From positions 1,550,001-1,614,000 of the forward strand of contig CAWFFZ010000008.1 in NCBI GenBank assembly GCA_963815295.1: 64,000 bases of DNA, in the 5' to 3' direction. The DNA comes from JACDHG01 sp963815295 (GTDB lineage Bacteria > Actinomycetota > Actinomycetes > Propionibacteriales > Nocardioidaceae). Below, piece by piece: positions 16,820 to 28,107 of the stretch. The notes under the pieces are model-generated. The model worked only from the letters and a program-made list of their open reading frames with translations. It ran no database searches and had not been told where the DNA came from. A program made the translations under genes and the position numbers. The number at the start of each line of letters is the position of its first letter. The stretch's first letter is position 1.

Positions 16820-17971
16820 TCATCGGGCCTCGATCGAGATGTCGGCGATCGTGGCGTCCAGGGCAGTCCCGACAGCAGTCGCCTGGTCGGACAGGTCGGA
16901 CTCGGCCAGCCGACGCATCCCAGGGAACATCCGGACCTCGATGCGCCGCGCACCGTCACCGCCTACCAACCTCCACGACGCCACGAGCCGGCCGTCGCGG
17001 AGCACTGTCGACGAGAACCAGCCGTTGTCAGCCAGCCAGAAGTACTGAAGGTGGTCGGGGTCGAGGAAGCGGTCACGGGTCTTCGGCGCATAGCCCACGA
17101 CGACGGCGTCGAACTCCGGCAGCAGCCGCACGCCCGGGTCGGAATCGCCACCGGGGGGCGGCCCCGCGAGGTCGTAGTAGGTCACGCCGTCCGGACCTTC
17201 CCGCTCGACCAGCTCGTCACGCAACGTCTCCAGCGCGGCATCGACATGGCGCAGACCCTCCCCCGACCACCACGCGATGTCACGCCGGTTAGCAGGCCCG
17301 AATGCCGCCAGATGAACCCGCGTCAGATCGACGAGCGCAGCGTCGGGATCGTGGATCAGCGGCGACGGCTCGATGCCGAGAACGTCGGATGCCACCCGGT
17401 AGCCGGGCATGGTCTGCCGGTCCCAGCTCCCGCTCATCGGACGCCGAATCAGCGCACTGTGCCCGTGGGCCATCGACCTCCCCACACCCGACGTCCGGGC
17501 AGCCTCGGCCGCGCTCGCGGACTCTGCGGTCTCCAGCCACTCCGCCAGGTGTGCGCGCAGCTCGTCAGGCGTGCGCCACACGCCGGTAGCGAACCGCTCC
17601 ATCTCGGCGCGACACTCCTCGACACTCGCCTGGTCCAGTAGCAGGCTTCGCCGCCACAGTTTGGCCAGCGTGCGTCGAGTGATCGCGTCGAGCAGTGGAT
17701 GCTGCTCGCGCACGCAGGTGTGGACGGTCCCGCGCAGGTTGCTCCCGCGCACCAGTTCGAAGGACTCGTACGCCGCATTGATCTCGGCGTACGACGCGCC
17801 GGGCAGCCGGGACGACGCCGTGACGAACGGTGCTCGAGCGGCCTGCGACTGGATCGGCCCAACCCGACGTACGAGCTCCACCACCGCTGCCGGCTTGCGG
17901 CCACGAACCCGCGGGAACTGCCGTTGGATGGTGGCTCGCGCCAGCTGCTCCCATGTGTACGGCCTGCTCAC
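16820..17971 (-). CDS. AlkZ-like winged-helix DNA glycosylase (HTH_42 family)
   Basis: 383 residues from GTG. It starts TWEQLARATIQRQF and has RRVGPIQSQAARAPFVTASSRL-like text near residues 35-57. The QSQ there fits the QxQ catalytic motif of AlkZ-like glycosylases (AlkZ and YcaQ use QxQ or QxD). Three winged-helix modules are expected, and the length fits the family (about 360-400). It may remove alkylated bases or unhook interstrand crosslinks; some members only bind DNA. TAGGTT six bases upstream of the GTG suggests a leaderless message. Confidence 0.85.
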   Translation of the reverse strand: MSRPYTWEQLARATIQRQFPRVRGRKPAAVVELVRRVGPIQSQAARAPFVTASSRLPGASYAEINAAYESFELVRGSNLRGTVHTCVREQHPLLDAITRRTLAKLWRRSLLLDQASVEECRAEMERFATGVWRTPDELRAHLAEWLETAESASAAEAARTSGVGRSMAHGHSALIRRPMSGSWDRQTMPGYRVASDVLGIEPSPLIHDPDAALVDLTRVHLAAFGPANRRDIAWWSGEGLRHVDAALETLRDELVEREGPDGVTYYDLAGPPPGGDSDPGVRLLPEFDAVVVGYAPKTRDRFLDPDHLQYFWLADNGWFSSTVLRDGRLVASWRLVGGDGARRIEVRMFPGMRRLAESDLSDQATAVGTALDATIADISIEAR

Positions 17972-17977
17972 CGTCTC

Positions 17978-17983
17978 AACCTA
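17978..17983 (-). promoter_or_regulatory. -10 hexamer TAGGTT, AlkZ-like gene
   Basis: On the minus strand TAGGTT ends six bases before the GTG at 17971. Confidence 0.55.
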
Positions 17984-18013
17984 GCGACAACGACTGACAG
18001 CCCAGGGACGGTC

Positions 18014-18721
18014 TCAGCCGGCCAGGCTCCTGACGACGAGCACCAGAGCGGACAGGCCGCACACGACCAGCACCCCACCGCGGATGTGGGCCGGGTCCAC
18101 CCGCCGTCGGAGCACCCGCGAGACCAAGAAGCCCACCACGAGGCTGGGCACTAGACCAGCGGCGAGCAGCAACTCCCGCACTTCGAGAGCACCAGCGATC
18201 CCGAGACCGATCAGGCTGAGCACCGCACCCACGAAGAAGTACACGGCGAGCGTGCAGCGGATCTGCCGCGGGTCGCGGTGCTGGTACAGCAAGGCGAGCG
18301 GTGGCCCTCCGATCGACGTTGCCGTTCCGGCAATACCGGAGGTGAAGCCGGCTGCCACCAAGGCACTACGCGTCATCGGGACCCGGACAGTTTTGATGGT
18401 GAGAACAACGGCAAGCAGCACCATGACACCAACAGCGATTCCGAGCTGTCGATCGGTGAACCAGGCCACCGTCGCCACCCCCAGCACGGTCCCCGGGATA
18501 CGGGCAGGCACCGCCCAACCGAGCCCTCGCCAGTCGATCGCGTCGCGTTCGCGCGCCAGCGTCACGACCGGCATCACCGCAGCCAGCCAGAGCAGCGTCC
18601 CCGGCATCAGGTCAGGCGCCAGCAGCGTCGTGACCGGTGCGGCCACGAGCCCGACGCCCAGGCCGACGAGGCTCTGGACGATCGCACCCAGCACCACTGT
18701 GGCCGCCAAGATCGCGACCAC
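18014..18721 (-). CDS. TauE/SafE-family permease
   Basis: 235 residues, with about seven or eight hydrophobic segments and few charges between them. The repeated half-motifs are visible: VGLGVGLVAAPVTTLL near the start and FTSGIAGTATSIGGPPLALL in the middle. The family exports sulfite, sulfoacetate or other small anions; the cargo is unknown. The GTG start lies 20 bases after the aconitase stop on the same strand, so it may be read from the acn transcript; no ribosome site is evident, so the exact start is uncertain. Confidence 0.85.
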   Translation of the reverse strand: MVAILAATVVLGAIVQSLVGLGVGLVAAPVTTLLAPDLMPGTLLWLAAVMPVVTLARERDAIDWRGLGWAVPARIPGTVLGVATVAWFTDRQLGIAVGVMVLLAVVLTIKTVRVPMTRSALVAAGFTSGIAGTATSIGGPPLALLYQHRDPRQIRCTLAVYFFVGAVLSLIGLGIAGALEVRELLLAAGLVPSLVVGFLVSRVLRRRVDPAHIRGGVLVVCGLSALVLVVRSLAG

Positions 18722-18741
18722 AGAAGGGTCGAGGCTGCCAA

Positions 18742-21555
<2,814 letters not shown>

Positions 21556-21661
21556 CGTCGTCTCCTTCGTCGCTGCCTGCCATGACCGAGGCTTGCGAGC
21601 CTGCTTCATCAATCCTTGCCCAGTCCGCAGGGATCCACGCGGGTGGGTCGCTTGCAAAGTG

Positions 21662-21675
21662 TCTTGATGTCAAGA
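21662..21675. promoter_or_regulatory. Palindrome TCTTGA-TG-TCAAGA upstream of acn
   Basis: Two perfect six-base arms around TG in the 152-bp gap between the RNA methyltransferase stop and the acn start, read towards acn. A TATC context on its left arm on the minus strand lengthens the AT-rich part. It looks like a repressor or activator site; I cannot name the protein with confidence. Confidence 0.5.
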
Positions 21676-21707
21676 TACACCAGTTGCCGCTAGCAGCCAC
21701 CACCGGA

Positions 21708-22895
21708 TCACGATCGCGTCAGGATGGCCACGCACTCCACGTGATGGGTCATCGGGAAGATGTCGAAGGCACGCAGCGAATCGAGGAGGTAGCCCTGCTT
21801 GGCGAATGTCGCGAGATCTCGGGCCAGCGTTGCTGGGTCGCAGGCGACGTACCCAATCGCGCGTGGGTGGCGGCGGGCAAGGGCAGAGACCACATCGCGT
21901 CCGGCACCTGAGCGAGGCGGGTCGAGCACGACCAGGTCGAGGCCGCCCTGCGCCGCGCGCCCTCTCACATACCGGTCGACTCGCTGTTGCACGACCCGCA
22001 CCCGACGATGCTCGGCCAGGTTGGCCCGGAGGTCCCCGACACTGCGACTGTGGGACTCCACCGCCACGACGGCACCTGTCTCGCCCACCCGGTCGATGAG
22101 GGCGGCGGCGAACAGGCCCACGCCGGCATACAGATCCCAGCACCGCTCGCCGGGGCGAGGTGCAAGCCCTTCGACGACTGCGGCGGTGAGGGCGTCTGCG
22201 GCGCCGGGATGCACCTGCCAGAAGTCGCCAGCGTGCACCTGGAACGAGTGTCCCGCTGCTCGCTCGCGGACGAGTGGAGCCGCGGTCGGGTCGGTCACGA
22301 CGGCGGTGTCTCCGGTGCCGGAGATCACGGTCTGAACCATGCTGTGGCCGGCAGCAATCGCTGGCTTCGCATCAGGCAGGTGGGGATGGGCGATCTCGCA
22401 CTTGTCGATCGCGACGACCTCCTCCGACCGGTGCTTGAGCAGGCCGGGTACGCCGTCCGAGGTTGCCCTGAACCGGACCCTGGTGCGCCAGCGCAGACCG
22501 TCGTCGTCACCTGGAACGGACTCGACCACCCCTTCCCAGGTGATGCCGGCGAGCCGCTGGAGCTGCTCGGCGACAACCGCAGCGAGCATCGTGCGCTGGT
22601 GGGCGGGGCTGACGTGCTGGAAGTCGCACCCACCGCACAGGCCCGGGCCAGCGTGCGCACACGGAGGTATGACCCGGTGGGGCGACGGCGTGAGCACCTC
22701 GATCGCATCAGCGCGAAGAAACCGCGACGTGCTCTCGCCTTCAGTCACCTTGACGCGGACGGTCTCCCCCGTGATGGCATGCCGCACGAAGATGACACGT
22801 CCATCGTGCCGGGCGACGTGGTGGCCGCCATGTGCAACCGGTCCGACCTCGACGACGAGCTCCGTGCCGACGAGGGTCTCCGTTGAGGTGGTCAT
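21708..22895 (-). CDS. TrmA/RumA-like 5-methyluridine RNA methyltransferase (Rv2689c-like)
   Basis: 395 residues. An N-terminal TRAM domain (about 8-65) is followed by the cysteines CAHAGPGLCGGC and a later KCEIAHP, the four ligands of the RumA [4Fe-4S] cluster. The SAM fold has CWDLYAGVGLFAAAL. LDPPRSGAG and YVACDPATLARDL hold the catalytic nucleophile Cys, and HHVECVAIL ends the protein as in the family. It methylates uridine in rRNA or tRNA; which one is unknown. It opens the conserved block that in mycobacteria continues with the APC transporter found here at 29-31 kb. Confidence 0.92.
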   Translation of the reverse strand: MTTSTETLVGTELVVEVGPVAHGGHHVARHDGRVIFVRHAITGETVRVKVTEGESTSRFLRADAIEVLTPSPHRVIPPCAHAGPGLCGGCDFQHVSPAHQRTMLAAVVAEQLQRLAGITWEGVVESVPGDDDGLRWRTRVRFRATSDGVPGLLKHRSEEVVAIDKCEIAHPHLPDAKPAIAAGHSMVQTVISGTGDTAVVTDPTAAPLVRERAAGHSFQVHAGDFWQVHPGAADALTAAVVEGLAPRPGERCWDLYAGVGLFAAALIDRVGETGAVVAVESHSRSVGDLRANLAEHRRVRVVQQRVDRYVRGRAAQGGLDLVVLDPPRSGAGRDVVSALARRHPRAIGYVACDPATLARDLATFAKQGYLLDSLRAFDIFPMTHHVECVAILTRS

Positions 22896-22925
22896 GCCTC
22901 ATCAGAGTCTCATGTCGGAATTACA

Positions 22926-23279
22926 TCAGTCGCGCCAGATCGCCACGCCCAGGCAGAAGGTCCACAGGATCGCGAGCGGTGTTGTGAAGGCGCCGTACTG
23001 GACTGCGACCGCGCCGAGCGTCACGACGGAGCACGCCAGGCCGACGTACCCGACCCAGCGACCCAGTGCCTGGGTGCGGAGCACGACAACGGACACCGCC
23101 AGCATCGCCAGACCGAGCACGCCCATGCCGGAAAATCCGAGCAGCATGTAGTTGAAGGCCGTGACGGTTCGCAGTACGTCGACACCGGGCAGCGGTTCGC
23201 CCATCGCGTCCACCAGGTGGCCGATGCAGGCCCGTGCGGCACCGGTGACGAGCCAGACGGCCGTGACGGCCGCGCCCAT
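22926..23279 (-). CDS. Small integral membrane protein
   Basis: 117 residues with about four hydrophobic segments: VTAVWLVTGAARACIG, YMLLGFSGMGVLGLAMLAV, VGYVGLACSVVTLGAVAV and PLAILWTFCLGVAIW. No domain is recognised; the layout recalls DUF4386-like proteins. It lies between the RNA methyltransferase and the glucosidase, at the edge of the sugar cassette, but nothing ties it to sugar uptake. Confidence 0.6.
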   Translation of the reverse strand: MGAAVTAVWLVTGAARACIGHLVDAMGEPLPGVDVLRTVTAFNYMLLGFSGMGVLGLAMLAVSVVVLRTQALGRWVGYVGLACSVVTLGAVAVQYGAFTTPLAILWTFCLGVAIWRD

Positions 23280-23325
23280 CGAGCGGGCGAATGCAGTCCA
23301 CTGTGGAGCCTTCGCAGTCGGAGGC

Positions 23326-24747
23326 CTAGTCCTGAGCGTCGACCGCGTTGTTCTTGATCACGTCACCGAACCAGAGGCCGGAGTCCTTGGGAGTTCGCTT
23401 GAGTGTCTCGTAGTCGACATGGACGATCCCAAACCGTTGCGTGTAGCCCCACGCCCACTCGAAATTGTCCATGAGCGACCACAAGTAGTAACCGCGTACG
23501 TCGACGCCGGCGCCGATCGCGGCATGGACCGCTGCAAGATGCTCACGCAAGTAGTCGATTCGTGCCTTGTCGTGGACCATTCCGTCAGTGTCGACGGTGT
23601 CCTCATACGCACAGCCGTTCTCTGTGACGACGAGCGGGACATCAGGGTAGGCACGGTGGACGTCGAGGAGCAGACGAGTCAGTCCCGCGGGCGCGATCGG
23701 CCAGCCCATCGCGGTATAGGGGCCGGGCTGCGGGACTGTGAATGCGCGGTCGGTGCCGGGCCAGGGCGACGGCCCCGGGTTGGATGCCGCGGGGTCGTTC
23801 GACCATCGCCGGCCGGCGTCGGGCCCCTCCACCGGCGCGGCGACGCGCACGGGTGTGTAGTAGTTGATCCCGAGTACGTCGATCGGTGCGGAGATCTCTT
23901 TCAGGTCTCCATCGAGCACGAACGACCAGTCAGTGATGTGCCTGGTCTGCTCGAGGAGCAGCGCCGGGTAGCTGCCGCGCAGGATCGGCTCGAGGAAGAT
24001 GTTGTTGGCAATGTCCTCGACGTGCTGGGCTGCGACGTGATCCTCGTCCTTGTCCGAGGCCGGATCGACCTGCGCAAGGTTCAACGTGATCGACAGCTTG
24101 TTGTCGGCCGGGACCAGCGCTCGGAGCGCGGTCACCGCGCGGCCATGTGCGAGGTTGAGGTGGTGCGCCGCCGTTAGGCCGGCTGCGTTGTCCGTAAGTC
24201 CTGGCGCATGGACGCCCGACGCGTACCCGAGAAAGGCCGAGCAGAACGGCTCGTTCAACGTCGTCATGGTCGCCACCCGGTCACCCAGCGAGCTGCCCAC
24301 CAGTTCGGCAAGCTCCACGAAGTGGTCGACCGTCGCGCGGTCGGTCCATCCCCCGGTGTCTTCGAGGTACTGCGGGAGGTCCCAGTGGTAGAGGGTGAGC
24401 AGCGGGATGATGTCGCGTTCGAGAAGCCCGTCAACGAGGCGGTCGTAGAAGGCGAGACCGGCTGGGTTGGGCTTTCCTACCTCGGGAAGCACCCGGGGCC
24501 ACGAGATCGAGAAGCGGTAGGCCGGGATTCCGAGGGTGGCCATCAGGTCCAGGTCCTCGTTGTACCGATGGTAGTGATCGCAGGCGACGTCGCCCGTGTC
24601 CCCGTTCACCACGTTTCCTGCGCCTCGGCTGAACGTGTCCCAGATGCTGGGGACCCGTCCGTCCTCCGCGGCGGCACCCTCGATCTGGTACGCCGCCGTC
24701 GCCGTACCCCAGACGAACCCGGCTGGGAACTTCAATTGTTTCGTCAT
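23326..24747 (-). CDS. bglB: GH1 beta-glucosidase
   Basis: 473 residues from ATG at 24747, which overlaps the permease stop as ATGA. The glycoside hydrolase family 1 start is FPAGFVWGTATAAYQIEGA. Glu166 in TLNEP is the acid/base and Glu376 in VTENG the nucleophile. There is no signal peptide, so it should act inside the cell on beta-glucosides or cellobiose brought in by the ABC transporter upstream. It is last in the operon lipoprotein-permease-permease-glucosidase. Confidence 0.95.
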   Translation of the reverse strand: MTKQLKFPAGFVWGTATAAYQIEGAAAEDGRVPSIWDTFSRGAGNVVNGDTGDVACDHYHRYNEDLDLMATLGIPAYRFSISWPRVLPEVGKPNPAGLAFYDRLVDGLLERDIIPLLTLYHWDLPQYLEDTGGWTDRATVDHFVELAELVGSSLGDRVATMTTLNEPFCSAFLGYASGVHAPGLTDNAAGLTAAHHLNLAHGRAVTALRALVPADNKLSITLNLAQVDPASDKDEDHVAAQHVEDIANNIFLEPILRGSYPALLLEQTRHITDWSFVLDGDLKEISAPIDVLGINYYTPVRVAAPVEGPDAGRRWSNDPAASNPGPSPWPGTDRAFTVPQPGPYTAMGWPIAPAGLTRLLLDVHRAYPDVPLVVTENGCAYEDTVDTDGMVHDKARIDYLREHLAAVHAAIGAGVDVRGYYLWSLMDNFEWAWGYTQRFGIVHVDYETLKRTPKDSGLWFGDVIKNNAVDAQD

Positions 24748-25583
24748 CCCTTGACCGCTCCTTGCATAATTCCGCCGACGATTTGCTTGCCGAGCAAGCC
24801 GAAAACGATGAGTACGGGCACGGTCCCGTAGAGGGTGCCGGCCATGATGATCGACTGTTGAGGTGCGTAACCGGTGGCCAGGCTCTGGAACGCGACCTGG
24901 ACTGTGGGGTTCTGCGAGTTGAGCGCCAAGATGGGCCAGAAGAAGTCGTTCCATGTCGTCAGGAACGTCAGCATGGCGAGCACCGCCATCGCCGGCCGGA
25001 CTGCGGGGACGACGATGGACATGAACACGCGGAACGTGTTGGCGCCGTCGACGTACCCGGCGTCCAGGAGCTCGTCGGGCACCGCGCTGACGATGTACTG
25101 GCGCATGAAGAACACGCCGAACGCAGTCACCAGCGTCGGGAAGATCACGGCTGGCAGGTGCCCGGTCAACCCCCAATCCGACATCATCATGTAGAGCGGG
25201 ATGACACCCATCTGCATCGGCACCATCATCGTCGCGATGCAGAGACCGAGGAGTAGGTTGCGCGCACGGAACTCCAGCTTGGCAAAGGCGAAGCCTGCCA
25301 GCGTGCAGAACGCCACGGTGCCGAGCGAGACGGCCCCCGAGACGATCAACGAGTTGATCAGGCCCTTGTTCAGCGGCGCCAGCTCCAGGGCGAGCTTGAG
25401 GTTGTCGAAGAGGCTCGAGTTCGGGAGCAGTGGCGGGTTCTCGGCAGCCATCTCGGCGTTAGTGTGCGACGCCATCACGATCGTGTAGTAGAGCGGAAAG
25501 GCAGCCACGACGGTCAGCACGATGATGATGAGGTATACCCGCCAGCTGGTGTCGGTGGGTCGCACAGGACGGCGGCGGGTCAT
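24744..25583 (-). CDS. Sugar ABC transporter permease, MalG type
   Basis: 279 residues with six hydrophobic segments. The EAA loop is DELLDAGYVDGANTFRVFMS, where the coupling Gly-Ala follows the family pattern. It is the second inner-membrane half of a CUT1 importer. Both ends overlap neighbours by four bases (start with the MalF-type stop, stop with the glucosidase start), so expression is coupled. No ATP-binding subunit is encoded here; CUT1 systems often share a MsiK-like ATPase. Confidence 0.93.
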   Translation of the reverse strand: MTRRRPVRPTDTSWRVYLIIIVLTVVAAFPLYYTIVMASHTNAEMAAENPPLLPNSSLFDNLKLALELAPLNKGLINSLIVSGAVSLGTVAFCTLAGFAFAKLEFRARNLLLGLCIATMMVPMQMGVIPLYMMMSDWGLTGHLPAVIFPTLVTAFGVFFMRQYIVSAVPDELLDAGYVDGANTFRVFMSIVVPAVRPAMAVLAMLTFLTTWNDFFWPILALNSQNPTVQVAFQSLATGYAPQQSIIMAGTLYGTVPVLIVFGLLGKQIVGGIMQGAVKG

Positions 25584-26521
25584 GAGCGGGCCGTCCGCCG
25601 GCGGACGAAGAAGAGATTGATCAGCACCGCGACGATGATGATGACGAACATCGTCCAGGCGGTGGCCGAGGCCAGACCGAGCCGGTCGTTAGCCCAACCC
25701 TGCTGATACATCAGCAGCCCCAGAGTTTGGTACTGGTTGGACGTCCCTCCGTTCGGCTGTCCGGTCGGGTCGTAGAGCAAAGGTTCTCCGAAGAGCTGGG
25801 CGGCTCCGATGGTCGAGACGATGATGGTGAACAAGATCGTCGGTCGAAGGCCCGGCAGCGTGACGTACAGGAACTGCTTCCACCGGGAGGCACCATCGAT
25901 GGCTGCCGCATCGTAGAGAGCGGGGTCGATCGACTGCATTCCAGCCAAGTAGATGAGGGCGTTGTAGCCGGTCCATCGCCAGGTGACGATCGCGGAGACG
26001 GCGATCTGGCTCGGCCATTTCGAGCCCTGCCAGTCCACGGGATCCATCTGCAGCACGTTCTGGATACCCCAGTTGATGATGCCCTTGCTGGCGAACAGCT
26101 CGAGGAAGATCACCGTGGCAGCAGCCAGGCTGGTCGCATACGGCATCAGCATCGCGACCCGGAACAACGTTCGTCCACGCATCCGGTAGTTGAGCAAGTG
26201 CGCTATCCCCAAGGCCATGCAGAGCTGCGGAACCGTGGAGATGATGCCGATCGTGATGGTGTTTCGGAACGCGTTCCAGAAGAACTTGTTCGTGAACAGG
26301 TCCTGGTAGTTGCCCAGGCCGATCCACGTCTGCTCGTCGTACGTCGTCAGGCGCACATCATGGAGCGAGACCCAGGCGGTGTCGATCCACGGATAGAGGC
26401 TGAACGCCAAGAAGATGATGAAGAACGGCGCTATGTAGACGTAACCGGTCCGTGCCCCGGGTCGTCTCAGACGGCGACGACGCGTCCCGACGCCGGGACT
26501 GGCGAGATCACTAGTCGACAT
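25580..26521 (-). CDS. Sugar ABC transporter permease, MalF type
   Basis: 313 residues from ATG at 26521, with GAAGGTGA upstream. An Arg-rich cytosolic start (GTRRRRLRRPGAR) is followed by six hydrophobic segments. The EAA loop is DPALYDAAAIDGASRWKQFL. It pairs with the MalG-type permease. A 132-bp gap with two hairpins separates it from the lipoprotein gene. Confidence 0.93.
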   Translation of the reverse strand: MSTSDLASPGVGTRRRRLRRPGARTGYVYIAPFFIIFLAFSLYPWIDTAWVSLHDVRLTTYDEQTWIGLGNYQDLFTNKFFWNAFRNTITIGIISTVPQLCMALGIAHLLNYRMRGRTLFRVAMLMPYATSLAAATVIFLELFASKGIINWGIQNVLQMDPVDWQGSKWPSQIAVSAIVTWRWTGYNALIYLAGMQSIDPALYDAAAIDGASRWKQFLYVTLPGLRPTILFTIIVSTIGAAQLFGEPLLYDPTGQPNGGTSNQYQTLGLLMYQQGWANDRLGLASATAWTMFVIIIVAVLINLFFVRRRTARS

Positions 26522-26570
26522 CGGGTCACCTTCACAGCCGGGGTCGAGACGCCATGGTGGTGCCTCGTAG

Positions 26571-26609
26571 CGCCGTGCCGGCGGTGGGTGGCCAACCGCC
26601 GGCACGGCG
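26571..26609. other. 14-bp stem hairpin between lipoprotein and permease genes
   Basis: CGCCGTGCCGGCGG (26571-26584) pairs perfectly with 26596-26609 around an 11-base loop. No T-run follows, so it is more likely an RNA stabiliser or partial terminator than a full stop. Confidence 0.75.
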
Positions 26610-26614
26610 GGGAG

Positions 26615-26649
26615 AGTACGTCAGGAGGGGAGATTAGTACTGACGTACT
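26615..26649. other. 10-bp stem hairpin directly after the lipoprotein stop
   Basis: AGTACGTCAG (26615-26624) pairs perfectly with CTGACGTACT (26640-26649) around a 15-base loop. It begins four bases after the lipoprotein stop and precedes the larger hairpin. Confidence 0.7.
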
Positions 26650-26653
26650 GAGG

Positions 26654-28003
26654 TCATCCGGTGACCTGCTCGATCGCATCCATGGCATCGCTGAACGCCT
26701 GGTCCGGCGACGTGCCCTTGGTTTCGACATTTGTCAGCTGCGTGGTCATCGCGTTCTGGATCTGCGTGTCGTAGAGACCGATCGGCGGGATCTGCATCTG
26801 CTCGGAGATGGCTCCGAAGATCTCACCCACCGGTGCGTCGCTGAAGTAATCGCTCGTGGCGCTCTTGACCGCGGGATCTTCGGCGGCGTCCTGGTTGGAC
26901 GGGAAGTGCCCGCCCTGCTCCTTCGACGCCCACATCGTGACCTGCTGGTCCTTCTCAGACAGCCACTTCACCAAGGCGATGCCTGCTGCCTTGTTCTCCG
27001 CAGCCTCGGGAACGCCAAGCCAAGAGCCACCCCAGTTGGTCGCACCGCCAGGGAGCACAGGGGCGACGGCCCACTTGCCGGCACCATCAGGCCCGGCCTG
27101 ACCCTGGATGTAGCCCATCATCCAGGTGGGGCAGGCGATCGCGGCGAAAGCTCCGCTCGAGAATGCCTGGTTCCATGGGTCGGAGAACTGTGACAGACCC
27201 GCCGTGATGCCGTCCTCGGCTGCCTCTGTCGCATAGCCCCAGGCCGTCTCGACTCCGTCACTGTCTTCGACAATGGCCTCACCGTCTGAGTTGGCGTAAG
27301 CCTCTTCGCCTTGGTAGACGGCGGTGGAGAAAATGCTGGCGGCGCTGTCCACGAACGCTTCTCCGGTGGCTTCCTTGTACTCATTGCCGTACGCGATGAA
27401 GTCCTCCCACGTGGTCCACTCTTGAGCCACCTCTTCCGGCTCGGACGCTAGTCCTGACTGCTTCAGCAGGTCGGAGCGGTAGCAAATGGCTTCCGGACCG
27501 ATGTCGGTCCCGAGTCCGGCAGTGAACTCGCCATCCGTGCTGCTGGCTTGCTCCCACTTCCAGTCGTAGAACTGCGACTTGAGGTCTTCGGCGCCCGAGA
27601 TGTCGTTGAAGTTGACGAACTCGTCGGAGTGGTTCTGCACGACATCCGCGACGAATCCGATCTCGATCGCCTGTACGTCGGCCAGACCGCTTCCGGAGGC
27701 CAGCCGCGTCTTCAGCCTGGTCCAGTAGTCGGCGGACTGGGTGACGACGTCCTCCTTGATGGTGATGTTGGGGCAAACCTCTTTGTACTGGTCGTACAGC
27801 CCGTTCTCGTTGAAACCGAACGTCCCGAAGAGCCCCACGGTGATCGTGGTCTCCTCAGTGGTTCCGCACGGTACGTCGGAGGACACGTCATCGGACGATC
27901 CACCGCCGTCGTCGTCCGAGCAAGCCGTGAGGCAGAGGATGCCGAGCGATGTCGCGGCGATCGCGCTGATCAGCCGGACACTCGTGCGTGGGGATCGAAA
28001 CAT
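26654..28003 (-). CDS. Extracellular sugar-binding lipoprotein of a CUT1 ABC transporter
   Basis: 449 residues from ATG at 28003, with AGGAGG four bases upstream. A lipoprotein signal ends LCLTAC with Cys28 as the lipid anchor. The mature protein starts with a Ser/Asp/Gly linker and has the two-lobe binding-protein pattern, with the GKWAVAPVLPGGATNWGGSW and FSSGAFAAIACPTWM segments typical of family-1 sugar binders. The linked glucosidase suggests beta-glucosides or cellobiose as cargo. A palindromic operator lies 19-34 bases before the start. Confidence 0.93.
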   Translation of the reverse strand: MFRSPRTSVRLISAIAATSLGILCLTACSDDDGGGSSDDVSSDVPCGTTEETTITVGLFGTFGFNENGLYDQYKEVCPNITIKEDVVTQSADYWTRLKTRLASGSGLADVQAIEIGFVADVVQNHSDEFVNFNDISGAEDLKSQFYDWKWEQASSTDGEFTAGLGTDIGPEAICYRSDLLKQSGLASEPEEVAQEWTTWEDFIAYGNEYKEATGEAFVDSAASIFSTAVYQGEEAYANSDGEAIVEDSDGVETAWGYATEAAEDGITAGLSQFSDPWNQAFSSGAFAAIACPTWMMGYIQGQAGPDGAGKWAVAPVLPGGATNWGGSWLGVPEAAENKAAGIALVKWLSEKDQQVTMWASKEQGGHFPSNQDAAEDPAVKSATSDYFSDAPVGEIFGAISEQMQIPPIGLYDTQIQNAMTTQLTNVETKGTSPDQAFSDAMDAIEQVTG

Positions 28004-28021
28004 GACTCCTCCTGGAGATCT

Positions 28022-28037
28022 GTGAGAGCGCTCTCAC
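28022..28037. promoter_or_regulatory. LacI-family operator GTGAGAGC-GCTCTCAC
   Basis: A perfect 16-bp palindrome with the central CG typical of LacI-family sites, 19-34 bases before the lipoprotein ATG. The adjacent LacI regulator is the obvious binder; sugar would release it. Confidence 0.85.
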
Positions 28038-28107
28038 GAGTGAGCATGAACCAGCGTTGGCCCCCTGTCAAGGGCTGAGACATGGGCGTTACAAAGCGCG
28101 GGCGCGG

